Assembly (NCBI RefSeq): GCF_943914565.1
Contig: NZ_CALUCN010000007.1
Span: 1 to 64,000, forward strand
Direction of reading: 5' to 3'
Origin: an uncultured Tessaracoccus sp.
GTDB taxonomy: Bacteria; Actinomycetota; Actinomycetes; Propionibacteriales; Propionibacteriaceae
Length of the DNA stretch: 64,000 nucleotides
The notes beneath the pieces were generated by a model. It was not told the DNA's origin. It was given only the letters and a program-made list of their open reading frames with translations, and ran no database searches. Each line of letters starts with the position of its first letter. Positions within the stretch are counted from its first letter, which is position 1. Both the position numbers and the translations under genes were made by a program. Shown here piece by piece: positions 8,344 through 16,948 of this stretch.

Positions 8344-8714
8344 GATTCCTCCTGTTCCATTGCGTTCCAGCGGGTGTCGATGAGGGACTGGGCGCGGTCG
8401 AGGCTCATGCCGAGGCCTCGTGCACCGCGGATGAACTCGTCGGCCTGGGTGGCGGCGAGTTCCTGGCGCAACGCGTCGACGCGGTCGGCGTCGTGGGTGA
8501 CGTGGCGGCCCTTGGTGCGGTCCGCGACGGTCACGCCCTGGCGGTCGAGCTCGCTCATCGCGCGCTGCACCGTGTTCGGGTTGACGCCGAGCTCGACGCC
8601 GAGGTCGCGGACCCCCGGGACGCGCTCGCCCACGGGCCACTGCCCGGTGACGATGCGGCGGGCACACTCCTCGACGAGCTGGCGCCAGATCGGTCGTGAT
8701 GCATCGAAGTCCAT
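8340..8714 (-). CDS. GntR-family regulator, YtrA subfamily
   Basis: A short 124-residue GntR protein with a winged-helix DNA-binding domain (about 8-75, with the recognition region LGVNPNTVQRAMSELDRQG) and only a short C-terminal dimerisation helix, which is the hallmark of the YtrA subfamily. Such genes head ABC transporter operons and repress themselves. The ATG at 8714 follows GGAGGAAGGGG. An inverted repeat lies 20-38 bases upstream. Confidence 0.9.
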   Translation of the reverse strand: MDFDASRPIWRQLVEECARRIVTGQWPVGERVPGVRDLGVELGVNPNTVQRAMSELDRQGVTVADRTKGRHVTHDADRVDALRQELAATQADEFIRGARGLGMSLDRAQSLIDTRWNAMEQEES

Positions 8715-8734
8715 CCCCTTCCTCCTGTGTTGCT

Positions 8735-8752
8735 GTACTAGGTGCTTAATAC
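8735..8752 (-). promoter_or_regulatory. Probable operator of the GntR/ABC operon
   Basis: GTACTA-N6-TAATAC is an inverted repeat with five of six positions complementary. It sits directly before the GntR gene and resembles the GT/TA...TA/AC operators of YtrA regulators. Autoregulation is inferred. Confidence 0.55.
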
Positions 8753-8802
8753 ACTAAGGCAACAGGCGGGCGACGTCAAGGGCGGTGGCGTGATCAGCGC
8801 GT

Positions 8803-9987
8803 TCAGTCGAGGAGGTCGCGGACGATGCCGTCGGCCAGCAGGCGACGGCGGACGACGATGCGGCCGTCACGCGCCTCGAGCAGGCCCTCGTCGACCATCC
8901 GTGCCGCGCGGGCGCGCTCGCTGGCCGTGAGCACGTCGAGCGGGAGCCCGTCGGCGAGCCGGAGCTCGAGCAGGACGCGCTCGACCCGGCGCTGCTCGTC
9001 GGTGAGGACCTCGCGGCCCTGCGCCGGGGACCGGCCGGCGGTGAGTTCGGCGGCGTAGCTGCGGGGATGCTTGCGGTTCCAGAAGCGCACCCCGCCGACG
9101 TGGCTGTGGGCGCCGGGCCCGAGCCCCCACCACGTGCCGCCGCGCCAGTAGACGAGGTTGTGTCGGCAGCGGCCGCCGGGCAGGGCCCAGTTGCTGGTCT
9201 CGTAGTTTGCGAATCCCCGCTCGGTGAGCAACGCGTCGGCGAGGAGGTACTTGTCCGCGAGGTCGTCCTCGTCGGGCATCGCGATCCGACCCTTGCGCAC
9301 CTGCAGCGCGAGCCGCGTGCCCGGCTCGACGATGAGCGAGTAGGCGCTCACGTGGTCGACGGGGGTCCGGGCGACGGCGTCGAGGCTCCGCCGCCAGTCG
9401 TCGAGGCGCTCCCCCGGGGTGCCGAAGATGAGGTCGAGGCTCACGTGTTCGAACCCGACGTCGTGGGCCCAGCGTGCGGCGTCGAGGCCGCGACCCGGGG
9501 TGTGCGTGCGCTCGAGCACGTCGAGCACGTGCGGCACCGCGGACTGGAACCCCAGCGAGAGCCTGGTGAACCCTCCCTCCCGCAGCCGCGCGAGGTGGCC
9601 GGGGTCGACCGAGTCCGGGTTGGCCTCGGTGGTGACCTCGGCGTCGTCGGCGAAGGGGAACCGCCGTCGGAGCGCGTCGAGGAGCCCGACGAGGGTCTCG
9701 GCGGGCAGCAACGTCGGGGTCCCGCCACCGACGAACACCGTCTGGACGGTGAGCGGCCCCAGCACGCGGGCCGCGAGGTCCATCTCCACCGTGACCGCGT
9801 CGACGTAGGTGTCAATCGACATGCCGCCCAGCTCGGTGGCCGTGTAGGTGTTGAAGTCGCAGTAGCCGCAGCGCGTGCGGCAGAACGGCACGTGGAGGTA
9901 GACCGAGAGCGGTCCCTCGACGGCGGTTCCGGGCGGCAGGGACCCGTCGGCCGGCACGGGCTCACCATCAGGCAGTTGACTGGGCAC
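8803..9987 (-). CDS. hemW: Radical SAM heme chaperone HemW
   Basis: HemW is a radical SAM protein related to coproporphyrinogen III dehydrogenase that binds heme and delivers it to targets. The 394-residue product carries the CxxxCxxC cluster motif with Cys36, Cys40 and Cys43 followed by Asp-Phe (CRTRCGYCDF), then VGGGTPT, RLSLGFQS, and the HemW motif RHNLVYW with GLGPGAHS. The GTG at 9987 was chosen because it gives the family length; the frame stays open 26 codons further with no supporting start signal. Older annotation would call it HemN. Confidence 0.92.
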   Translation of the reverse strand: MPSQLPDGEPVPADGSLPPGTAVEGPLSVYLHVPFCRTRCGYCDFNTYTATELGGMSIDTYVDAVTVEMDLAARVLGPLTVQTVFVGGGTPTLLPAETLVGLLDALRRRFPFADDAEVTTEANPDSVDPGHLARLREGGFTRLSLGFQSAVPHVLDVLERTHTPGRGLDAARWAHDVGFEHVSLDLIFGTPGERLDDWRRSLDAVARTPVDHVSAYSLIVEPGTRLALQVRKGRIAMPDEDDLADKYLLADALLTERGFANYETSNWALPGGRCRHNLVYWRGGTWWGLGPGAHSHVGGVRFWNRKHPRSYAAELTAGRSPAQGREVLTDEQRRVERVLLELRLADGLPLDVLTASERARAARMVDEGLLEARDGRIVVRRRLLADGIVRDLLD

Positions 9988-10082
9988 GTGCCCACAGTAG
10001 CGACGTCGGCCCCGTCGGTTTCGCGGACAGCGGACGTGCCCGGGCGTGGAAGGCTCGCGGTTCACGACGAAGTGGTGGGAGA

Positions 10083-11372
10083 ATGGCCGCCATGATCACT
10101 CGACGTTCTCTCCTGCTCTCCGGCGGCGGTCTCGCTGCCGCAGCCACGCTCGCCGCCTGCGGCGACAACAACCCGCTCGCCTCCGAGTCGTCCTCCGCGA
10201 GCGGCAGCGCCGACGGGTCCAAGCCCCAGCTCAGCCAGTGGTACCACGAGTACGGCGAGGACGGCGTGCGCGAGGCCGTCGAGGGCTACGCCGCCGACTA
10301 CCCCGACGCGAAGGTCTCGGTGCAGTGGACGCCCGGCGAGTACATGAAGGTGCTCGGCGCGGCGCTGCTGACTGACAAGGCACCCGACGTCTTCGAGTAC
10401 GAGCAGGGCGGTTCGCTCGACATGATCCGCGGCGGGCAGCTCGCGGATCTCACCGACCTGATCGAGCCGGTGAAGGACCAGTTCAACAAGTCGGTGATCG
10501 AGCGCTTCACGTTCGAGGGCAAGATCCACGCGATCCCGCAGACGATCGACATGCAGCTGCTGTACTACCGCAAGTCGCTGCTCGAGCAGAAGGGGATCAA
10601 GGCCCCGACGACGTTCGCGGAACTCGTCGAGGCCGCCAAGGCCGTGAAGTCCAAGGACATCGGCGGCTTCTTCGCGGGCAACGACTCCGGCGTCGGCGTG
10701 CTGGGCACGCTGTTCATCTGGGCCTCCGGCCACGACCAGGTCAACGAGGACCGCACCGACGTGGCGTTCCTCACCGACGAGTTCTACCAGGCCCTGCTCG
10801 ACTACCGCGCGTTCGTGCAGTCCGGGGCCGTCGTCGCCGGCGCGTCCAACGACTGGTACGGCCCCGAGGCGTTCGTGAACGGCGAGGCCGCGTTCCAGTG
10901 GGGCGGGCTGTGGAGCCTGCCGGCGATCCAGGAGGCCCTGGGCGACGACGTCGGCGTCCTGCAGTTCCCCGCCATCGGCGCCAAGGGGCGCCCTGCGGTG
11001 CCGTTCGGCGCGTTCGGCGCATGCGTGAACGCCAAGGGCTCGAAGGTCGACGCGGCCAAGGAGTTCGTCAAGTGGCTGTGGATCGACCAAGAGGACAAGC
11101 AGGCTGACTTCTCGGTCGGCTACGGCACGCACATCCCCGCCAAGGATGCGCTGGCGAAGAAGACCGAGCAGTTCAAGGACGGACCCGGCGCCGACGCGGC
11201 CCGCTTCGTCGCCGAGACCGGCTTCGGCAACGACATCATGTGGTCGGGCGCGATGGGTGACGCCTACAACGCCGCGGTGAACAAGGTCATCGTGAGCGGC
11301 GCCGACCCGAAGAAGGAGTTCTCCGGCTTCGCCAGCCTGGCCAAGCAGGAACTCGCCAAGCTGCAGGGCTGA
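10083..11372 (+). CDS. Carbohydrate ABC transporter substrate-binding lipoprotein
   Basis: An extracellular solute-binding protein of family 1, 429 residues. The N-terminus ITRRSLLLSGGG followed by a lipobox LAAC (Cys26) marks a lipoprotein, possibly Tat-exported because of the twin arginine. The mature part has typical family motifs such as WTPGEYMKVLGAAL and AFVNGEAAFQWGGLW. An alternative ATG lies at 10092. It is first of three genes with the two permeases, separated by only seven bases. The sugar is not identifiable. Confidence 0.9.
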   Translation: MAAMITRRSLLLSGGGLAAAATLAACGDNNPLASESSSASGSADGSKPQLSQWYHEYGEDGVREAVEGYAADYPDAKVSVQWTPGEYMKVLGAALLTDKAPDVFEYEQGGSLDMIRGGQLADLTDLIEPVKDQFNKSVIERFTFEGKIHAIPQTIDMQLLYYRKSLLEQKGIKAPTTFAELVEAAKAVKSKDIGGFFAGNDSGVGVLGTLFIWASGHDQVNEDRTDVAFLTDEFYQALLDYRAFVQSGAVVAGASNDWYGPEAFVNGEAAFQWGGLWSLPAIQEALGDDVGVLQFPAIGAKGRPAVPFGAFGACVNAKGSKVDAAKEFVKWLWIDQEDKQADFSVGYGTHIPAKDALAKKTEQFKDGPGADAARFVAETGFGNDIMWSGAMGDAYNAAVNKVIVSGADPKKEFSGFASLAKQELAKLQG

Positions 11373-11379
11373 GTCGCAC

Positions 11380-12318
11380 GTGTGGCAACGACTGCGCGGA
11401 CACCAGGGCCGCAACCTGTGGTTCCTGGCGTTCGTCGCGCCGTTCTTCCTCGGCCTCACCGTCTTCGTCTACGTGCCGGTGGGGTGGAGCGCCTACCTGT
11501 CGTTCTTCGACGCGAGGAACGCCATCGCACCGACGTCGTTCGTCGGCCTCGACAACTACCGGCACATGCTCCACGACGCGTTGTTCCTCGACTCGCTTCG
11601 GGTCTTCGTCGTGTTCTCGCTGGGGATCGTGCCACTCACGTACGTCTGCTCGCTCGCGCTCGCGCTGTTGCTGAACAACCTGCGTTGGGGGCAGGCGTTC
11701 TTCCGGTCGGTGTTCTTCATGCCCGCGGCGGTGAGCTACGTCGTCGCGGCGATCATCTGGCGGCTGGTGTTCTTCAACAACGCACGCTTCGGCATGTTCA
11801 ACTCGCTGCTGCGCTCGCTGGGCGCCGAGCCGGTCACGTGGCTGGGCGGCGGCAACAACCTCTACTGGATCGCGCTCATCAGCGTCCGGCTGTGGCTGCA
11901 GGTGGGCTTCTACATGATCCTGCTCATCGCCGGGCTGCAGCGCATCCCCGAGGAGACCTACGAGGCCGCCGCGATCGACGGCGCGCACGGCTGGCGGACG
12001 CTGTGGTACATCACGCTCCCCCAGCTGCGCGCGACGAGCGTCGCGGTCATCATGCTCCTGCTCATCAACGCGTTCCAGGCCTTCGACGAGTTCTACAACA
12101 TGCTGGGATCGATCACGTCGTACCCGCCCTACGGCCGTCCGCCGCTCGTGCACCTGTACCTCACCGCGTTCGGCGGCGGGCAGCAGAACCTGGGGTTGGG
12201 CGGCGCCGGCACCATGATCCTCGCCGCGATCATCGTCGCCTTCTCCCTGGCGCAGAACTGGCTCCTCAACCGCCAGGAGCGCCGTGAGCGGCGCACGGAG
12301 CGGGGGGATCGTCGATGA
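11380..12318 (+). CDS. Carbohydrate ABC transporter permease (MalF type)
   Basis: A 312-residue inner-membrane permease with six predicted helices. The cytoplasmic EAA loop (ETYEAAAIDGAHGWRTLWYI) near residues 191-210 contacts the ATPase. The GTG start at 11380 follows the binding-protein stop by seven bases. The downstream permease overlaps by ATGA. No ATPase gene is present in the cluster, so a shared MsiK-like ATPase encoded elsewhere is inferred. Confidence 0.92.
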   Translation: MWQRLRGHQGRNLWFLAFVAPFFLGLTVFVYVPVGWSAYLSFFDARNAIAPTSFVGLDNYRHMLHDALFLDSLRVFVVFSLGIVPLTYVCSLALALLLNNLRWGQAFFRSVFFMPAAVSYVVAAIIWRLVFFNNARFGMFNSLLRSLGAEPVTWLGGGNNLYWIALISVRLWLQVGFYMILLIAGLQRIPEETYEAAAIDGAHGWRTLWYITLPQLRATSVAVIMLLLINAFQAFDEFYNMLGSITSYPPYGRPPLVHLYLTAFGGGQQNLGLGGAGTMILAAIIVAFSLAQNWLLNRQERRERRTERGDRR

Positions 12319-13130
12319 AGCCCGCCCGTGTGCTGCGCTACGCCGTCCTCGTCGTGCTGTCGGTGCTGTTCCTGCTGCCGTTCTACGTGATGGTGCGCAA
12401 CGCCTTCTCGTCGCAGCGACACATCGCCTCGCCCGAGTGGCACTGGCTGCCCGACCAGCTGGACCTGACCAACCTGCGCTCCCTGCTGGCCAACGACTCG
12501 ATCGGCATCGGACGGGCGCTGGTGAACTCGGCCGTGACCAGCGCCGCACAGACCGCGCTCACGGTCGTCGTGAGCCTCATGGCGGGCTACGCGCTCGCGC
12601 GGTGGCGGCACCGGCTGGCCAACGCACTGCTCGCGCTCACGGTGTTCACGTTGATGGTGCCGGCCACCATGACCTTCGTGCCGACGTTCATCATGACGGC
12701 ACAGTTCGGCTGGATCGACTCCTACCGGGGGCTGGTGATCCCGGCGGCCTTCTCCGCGTTCGCGACGTACCTGTTCCGGCAGTTCTTCCTCGACTTCCCC
12801 GTCGAGCTCGAGGATGCGGCCCGCGTCGACGGGTGCACGCCCTGGGGTGTGTTCTGGCGGATCGTGGTGCCGAACTCGACCGGCATCATCGCGGCCGTGT
12901 CGACGATCGTGCTGCTCGGCGCCTGGAACGCCTTCCTGTGGCCGAGCCTCATCGGGCGGGACTCGACGCGCACCGTCCAGGTCGCGCTGTCGCAGTACAT
13001 GACGAGTCAGGGCGTGCGCCTGCCGGAGCTGTTCACGGGGACCCTGATCGCCGTCGTGCCGATGCTCGTGGTGTTCCTGCTGCTGCAGCGCCACCTCGTG
13101 CGCGGCTTCACGACGTCGGGCCTGCGCTGA
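12315..13130 (+). CDS. Carbohydrate ABC transporter permease (MalG type)
   Basis: A 271-residue permease with six membrane segments and the EAA loop ELEDAARVDGCTPWGVFWRI near residues 165-184. It is translationally coupled to the upstream permease (ATGA at 12315-12318) and is the last gene of the operon. Its TGA lies in a hairpin shared with the convergent lepA stop. Confidence 0.92.
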   Translation: MKPARVLRYAVLVVLSVLFLLPFYVMVRNAFSSQRHIASPEWHWLPDQLDLTNLRSLLANDSIGIGRALVNSAVTSAAQTALTVVVSLMAGYALARWRHRLANALLALTVFTLMVPATMTFVPTFIMTAQFGWIDSYRGLVIPAAFSAFATYLFRQFFLDFPVELEDAARVDGCTPWGVFWRIVVPNSTGIIAAVSTIVLLGAWNAFLWPSLIGRDSTRTVQVALSQYMTSQGVRLPELFTGTLIAVVPMLVVFLLLQRHLVRGFTTSGLR

Positions 13131-13144
13131 GCGCCCGCGCTCAG
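13127..13144. terminator. Bidirectional hairpin between sugar permease and lepA
   Basis: CTGAGCG-CCCG-CGCTCAG is a perfect 7-bp stem with a four-base loop. It contains the stop codons of both convergent genes. No T-run follows on either strand. Confidence 0.4.
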
Positions 13145-14967
13145 TCCTTCTTGCTGGGCTCCGATGTGGACAGCGCGGCGACGAAGGCCTCCTGCGGCAC
13201 CTCGACGCGGCCCACCATCTTCATGCGCTTCTTGCCCTCCTTCTGCTTCTCCAGCAGCTTGCGCTTGCGGGAGATGTCGCCGCCGTAGCACTTGGAGAGC
13301 ACATCCTTGCGGATCGCGCGGATGGTCTCGCGCGCGATCACGCGGGTGCCGATCGCGGCCTGGATCGGCACCTCGAACTGCTGCCTGGGGATGAGCTCCT
13401 TCAGCTTCGCGGCCATCTGCAGGCCGTAGGAGTAGGCCTGCTCGCGGTGCACGATCGCGGAGAACGCGTCGACGGGGTCGCCGTGGAGGAGGATGTCCAC
13501 CTTCACGAGGTCCGACGGCGCCTCTCCGGCGGGTTCGTAGTCGAGCGACGCGTACCCCTTCGTGCGCGACTTCAGCGCGTCGAAGAAGTCGAACACGATC
13601 TCCCCCAGCGGCAGCTGGTAGCGGATCTCGACGCGGTCGGCCGACAGGTAGTCGAGCCCTTTCTGCACACCGCGGCGCAGCTGGCACAGCTCGAGGATCG
13701 TGCCGATGAACGCCGCTGGCGCCAGGATCGTCGCGTTCACGATCGGCTCGTGGATGGTGTCGACCTTGCCGTCGGGGAACTCCGACGGATTGGTGACGAC
13801 GTGCTCGGAGCCGTCCTCCATCGTGACCCGGTAGACGACGCTCGGCGCCGTGGAGATGAGGTCCAGGTTGAACTCGCGCTCGAGTCGCTCTCGCACGATC
13901 TCCATGTGCAGCAGACCCAGGAACCCGACGCGGAACCCGAACCCGAGCGCGGCGGAGGTCTCCGGTTCGTAGAGCAACGCGGCGTCGTTGAGCTGGAGCT
14001 TGTCCAGCGCCTCGCGGAGCTCGCTGAAGTCGTCGCCGTCGATCGGGAACAGTCCGGCGTAGACCATCGGGACGGGCGGCTCGTAACCGCCGAGGTCCTC
14101 CGGCGCGGGGCGGGCCGCCTGCGTGACGGTGTCGCCCACGCGCGACTGGCGGACCTCCTTCACGCCCGTGATGAGGTAGCCGACCTCACCGACGCCGACG
14201 GCGTCGGCCTTCGTGGGTTCCGGGGCGATGACGCCGACCTCGAGCAGCTCGTGCTGCGCGCCGGTGGACATCATCTGGATCCGGTCGCGGTGGCGCAGCT
14301 CGCCGTCGACGACACGGACGTAGGTCACGACGCCGCGGAAGGTGTCGTACACGGAGTCGAAGATGAGCGCCCTCGCCGGCGCGTCGGGGTCCCCGACGGG
14401 GGCAGGCACCCGCTCGACCACGGCGTCGAGCAGCTCCGGGACGCCGAACCCGGTCTTGCCGGAGACGCGCAGGACCTCGTCCTCGTCGCAGCCGATGATG
14501 CCGGCGAGTTCCTCGGCGTACTTGTCGGGCTCGGCGCCGGGCAGGTCGATCTTGTTCAGCACCGGGATGATCGTGAGCTCGGCCTCGAGGGCCAGGTAGA
14601 GGTTCGCGAGCGTCTGCGCCTCGATGCCCTGCGCGGCGTCGACGAGGAGGATCGCCCCCTCACAGGCCTGCAGCGAGCGGGAGACCTCGTAGTTGAAGTC
14701 GACGTGGCCCGGCGTGTCGATCATGTTCAGCACGTGCACCTCGCCGTCGACCGACCAGGGCATGCGGACGGCCTGCGACTTGATGGTGATGCCGCGCTCG
14801 CGCTCGATCTCCATGCGGTCGAGGTACTGCGCGCGCATGCTGCGGTCGTCAACGACCTTGGTGAGCTGCAGCATGCGGTCGGCGAGCGTCGACTTCCCGT
14901 GGTCGATGTGTGCGATGATGCAGAAGTTGCGGATGATCGACGGGTCGGTCCTGCCGGGCGTGGCCAT
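13141..14967 (-). CDS. lepA: Elongation factor 4 (LepA)
   Basis: LepA is a ribosome-associated translational GTPase acting in initiation and back-translocation. The 608-residue protein has G1 AHIDHGKST (19-27), the RGIT switch, DTPGH and NKID, then domains II-V and the LepA-specific C-terminus rich in Lys/Arg (ISRKRKLLEKQKEGKKRMK). The start follows AGGAGATGC. It is divergent from rpsT across a repeat-containing region. Confidence 0.97.
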   Translation of the reverse strand: MATPGRTDPSIIRNFCIIAHIDHGKSTLADRMLQLTKVVDDRSMRAQYLDRMEIERERGITIKSQAVRMPWSVDGEVHVLNMIDTPGHVDFNYEVSRSLQACEGAILLVDAAQGIEAQTLANLYLALEAELTIIPVLNKIDLPGAEPDKYAEELAGIIGCDEDEVLRVSGKTGFGVPELLDAVVERVPAPVGDPDAPARALIFDSVYDTFRGVVTYVRVVDGELRHRDRIQMMSTGAQHELLEVGVIAPEPTKADAVGVGEVGYLITGVKEVRQSRVGDTVTQAARPAPEDLGGYEPPVPMVYAGLFPIDGDDFSELREALDKLQLNDAALLYEPETSAALGFGFRVGFLGLLHMEIVRERLEREFNLDLISTAPSVVYRVTMEDGSEHVVTNPSEFPDGKVDTIHEPIVNATILAPAAFIGTILELCQLRRGVQKGLDYLSADRVEIRYQLPLGEIVFDFFDALKSRTKGYASLDYEPAGEAPSDLVKVDILLHGDPVDAFSAIVHREQAYSYGLQMAAKLKELIPRQQFEVPIQAAIGTRVIARETIRAIRKDVLSKCYGGDISRKRKLLEKQKEGKKRMKMVGRVEVPQEAFVAALSTSEPSKKD

Positions 14968-15110
14968 GCATCTCCTAGCGACTGGGGCTGACGGCCCATC
15001 TTCTCACCTCGCGCGCCACTTGGCGAGTCGCAACGCCGCCCGGGCCATCGTCGCGCCCGCTCGGGCCATCGTCGCGCCGCGCCGTGCCTCGTCGCGCCCC
15101 ATCCCGGGTC

Positions 15111-15230
15111 CCGCCGCACCCCAACCCCGTACACGAAACGCCGCGAAACCCGCACCAGAGGGGCCAAAACGAGCCTCCCACGGCCAACACACGGCGTTTC
15201 GTGCCACCCCGACGAAGCCGCGGCCGCGCC
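15111..15230. repeat. Duplicated inverted-repeat element, copy 1
   Basis: A unit of about 120 bases starting CCGCCGCACCCCAACCCCG. It holds a perfect 12-base inverted pair, CACGAAACGCCG (15132-15143) and CGGCGTTTCGTG (15192-15203), around a conserved 48-base centre containing GAGGGGCCAAAACGAGCCTC. Copy 2 begins 155 bases later. Confidence 0.85.
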
Positions 15231-15265
15231 CCACCCCCAAGCCACAGCCGCGCCCCACCCGGGCA

Positions 15266-15385
15266 CCGCCGCACCCCAACCCCGCGCACGAAACGCCGCA
15301 CAACCCGCACCAGAGGGGCCAAAACGAGCCTCCCACGGCAAACACACGGCGTTTCGTGCCACCCCGACGAGGGCGCGGCCGCGCG
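15266..15385. repeat. Duplicated inverted-repeat element, copy 2
   Basis: The second copy, nearly identical to copy 1, with arms at 15287-15298 and 15347-15358. The arms are unchanged, and the few differences lie next to them or in the centre. It could be a MITE-like or REP-like element or encode a structured RNA. Confidence 0.85.
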
Positions 15386-15414
15386 CCCCGGCGCGCGTGG
15401 CGCAGGCGCGCGGT

Positions 15415-15443
15415 TTGGCGGCCGGGCCAGATCCGTGTAGAGT
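15415..15443 (+). promoter_or_regulatory. rpsT promoter
   Basis: TTGGCG (15415-15420) and TAGAGT (15438-15443) are separated by 17 bases, about 50 bases before the rpsT start. It is a good match to a housekeeping sigma promoter. Confidence 0.65.
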
Positions 15444-15493
15444 GAGCCGTCGCGTCGAAACGACGCCGTGACCGAGCACCAGAAGGATCATTC

Positions 15494-15760
15494 GTGGCAA
15501 ACATCAAGTCCCAGATGAAGCGCAACAAGACCAACGAGGTTGCGCGTCTGCGCAACAAGGCCGTGAAGTCGAAGCTGCGCACCCACGTCCGTGACGCGCG
15601 CGCCGCGATCGCCGAGGGCGACGCCGCGAAGGCCGCCGAGCTCACCGCCGTCGCCAACCGCGCGCTCGACAAGGCGGTCTCCAAGGGCGTCATCCACGCC
15701 AACCAGGCCGCGAACCGCAAGTCGGCCCTCTCCGCCGCCACCGCAGCGCTGCAGCGCTGA
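15494..15760 (+). CDS. rpsT: Small ribosomal subunit protein S20
   Basis: S20 binds the 5' domain and helix 44 of 16S rRNA. The 88-residue basic protein begins ANIKSQMKRNKTNEVARLR and ends with an Ala-rich helix, as in the family. The GTG start at 15494 follows GAAGGATCATTC. It stands as a single-gene transcript facing holA, with a hairpin after it. Confidence 0.96.
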   Translation: MANIKSQMKRNKTNEVARLRNKAVKSKLRTHVRDARAAIAEGDAAKAAELTAVANRALDKAVSKGVIHANQAANRKSALSAATAALQR

Positions 15761-15773
15761 CCCGAGTCTTCGT

Positions 15774-15805
15774 CGCGCCCCGGCCTACTCGGTGGTCGGG
15801 GCGCG
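15774..15805 (+). terminator. rpsT terminator hairpin
   Basis: CGCGCCCCG (15774-15782) pairs perfectly with CGGGGCGCG (15797-15805) around a 14-base loop, between the convergent rpsT and holA. There is no T-run. Confidence 0.6.
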
Positions 15806-15835
15806 CGTGCGTACCCTCGTACTGCCTCCCCGCTC

Positions 15836-16804
15836 TCAGCGGCTCCGACGCCGCTCGGCCAGCACGCCCAGGACACAGGCCTCGAGCGCGAAGTCCGCAT
15901 CCGTCGCGGCACCCTTGACCTGCGCGTCCCCTTCCGCGATCCGCTCGATCGCGTGCGCCACCCCGCGGGCGTCCCACTGCCGCGCGTAGCGGTGGTAGTC
16001 CTTCACCTTGAAGAAGGGGACGCCGATCCTGCTGGCCATGTCCCGGTCCGACATCCGCGTCCCCTGCGCGTCCAGGTACTTCCCCATCGCCCGGAAGTTC
16101 TTCGCGAGCGCCGCGATCACCAGCACGTGCGCGGTCCCGGTCTCGATCGCCCAGCGCAGCCGCTCGAACGCGAGCGTGGGGTGCCCGGCCAGCACCGCGT
16201 CGGCGACGGAGAAGCTGCTCATCTCGGACCGCCCGGCGAAGTAGCGCCGCACGAGGGCGACATCGATCTCGTCGCGATCGGTGTCGAGCTCGAGCTGTGC
16301 GACGGCGGCCGCGACGGTCCGCAGGTCGCTCCCCACCGCTGCGACGAGCGCCTCGGCCGTCTCCTGCCCCATGCGCAGGCGGTGGTGCCTGGCCTCCTGG
16401 GCGACGAACCGCCACGTCTCCCACGGCTTCGGGGCCTCGACCTTCTGGACCTCGACGCGGGCCTTGCGCAGCTTGTCGACGAACCCGCGGCCCTTGTTGC
16501 CGCCGCCGTGGACGAGCACGAGCGCGAGCTCCGGGCCCGGATCGCGGGCGACGGCCAGCAGCTGGTCGGTGACGTCTGTCGGGCAGGCGCCCACGTCGTC
16601 GATGATGGCGATCACGTGGCTGGCGAACAGCGAGCTGCCGACGACCTCGCTCAGCATCTGGTCGCCCAGCTCGTCGGCGCCGACGTGGTGGACCTCGGCC
16701 TCGGGCACCTCCTCGAGTGCCTTGGCGCGGCGCGCCTCCACGGCACGCTCGGCCAACAACGACTCGTTCCCGGTGATCAGCACCGTGCTGCCAAAGACGC
16801 TCAC
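15836..16804 (-). CDS. holA: DNA polymerase III delta subunit
   Basis: Delta is the wrench of the clamp loader that opens the beta clamp. The 322-residue protein shows the family's N-terminal GNESLLAERA, a central region with RHHRLRMGQETAEALVAAVG, the collar region starting at SSFSVADAVLAGH, and KVKDYHRYARQW near the end. Its place between rpsT and comEC follows the actinobacterial order. The start at 16804 is GTG. Confidence 0.93.
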   Translation of the reverse strand: MSVFGSTVLITGNESLLAERAVEARRAKALEEVPEAEVHHVGADELGDQMLSEVVGSSLFASHVIAIIDDVGACPTDVTDQLLAVARDPGPELALVLVHGGGNKGRGFVDKLRKARVEVQKVEAPKPWETWRFVAQEARHHRLRMGQETAEALVAAVGSDLRTVAAAVAQLELDTDRDEIDVALVRRYFAGRSEMSSFSVADAVLAGHPTLAFERLRWAIETGTAHVLVIAALAKNFRAMGKYLDAQGTRMSDRDMASRIGVPFFKVKDYHRYARQWDARGVAHAIERIAEGDAQVKGAATDADFALEACVLGVLAERRRSR

Positions 16805-16948
16805 GCGACTACCCTGCCACCTTCCACCGACATCGGCTGACCGGGTCTAGACTAGATCCTCCCAGGGGAACATGCGCCCGGCGCGACTCCGTCGGACACG
16901 CCCTGCGGCACCGGACCCAAGTGGATCGTCAAACAGGAAGGTTCAAGG

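Larger units (their letters stand above)
14968..15493. other. lepA-rpsT intergenic region with repeats
   Basis: This is a 526-base divergent intergenic region. It holds a 21-base direct repeat (15041 and 15062), two copies of a roughly 120-base element with inverted arms, and, at the right end, the rpsT promoter. Open frames across it look like low-complexity by-products of its C-rich composition and no credible gene is seen. Confidence 0.7.

Noticed and set aside
8803..9987. Oxygen-independent coproporphyrinogen oxidase HemN
   Set aside because: The spacing of the cluster motif and the RHNLVYW and GPGAHS motifs fit HemW, the heme chaperone.
14693..15912. Open frames across the lepA-rpsT gap on both strands
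   Set aside because: They run through the inverted repeats and C-rich stretches, show no family similarity and lack ribosome binding sites.
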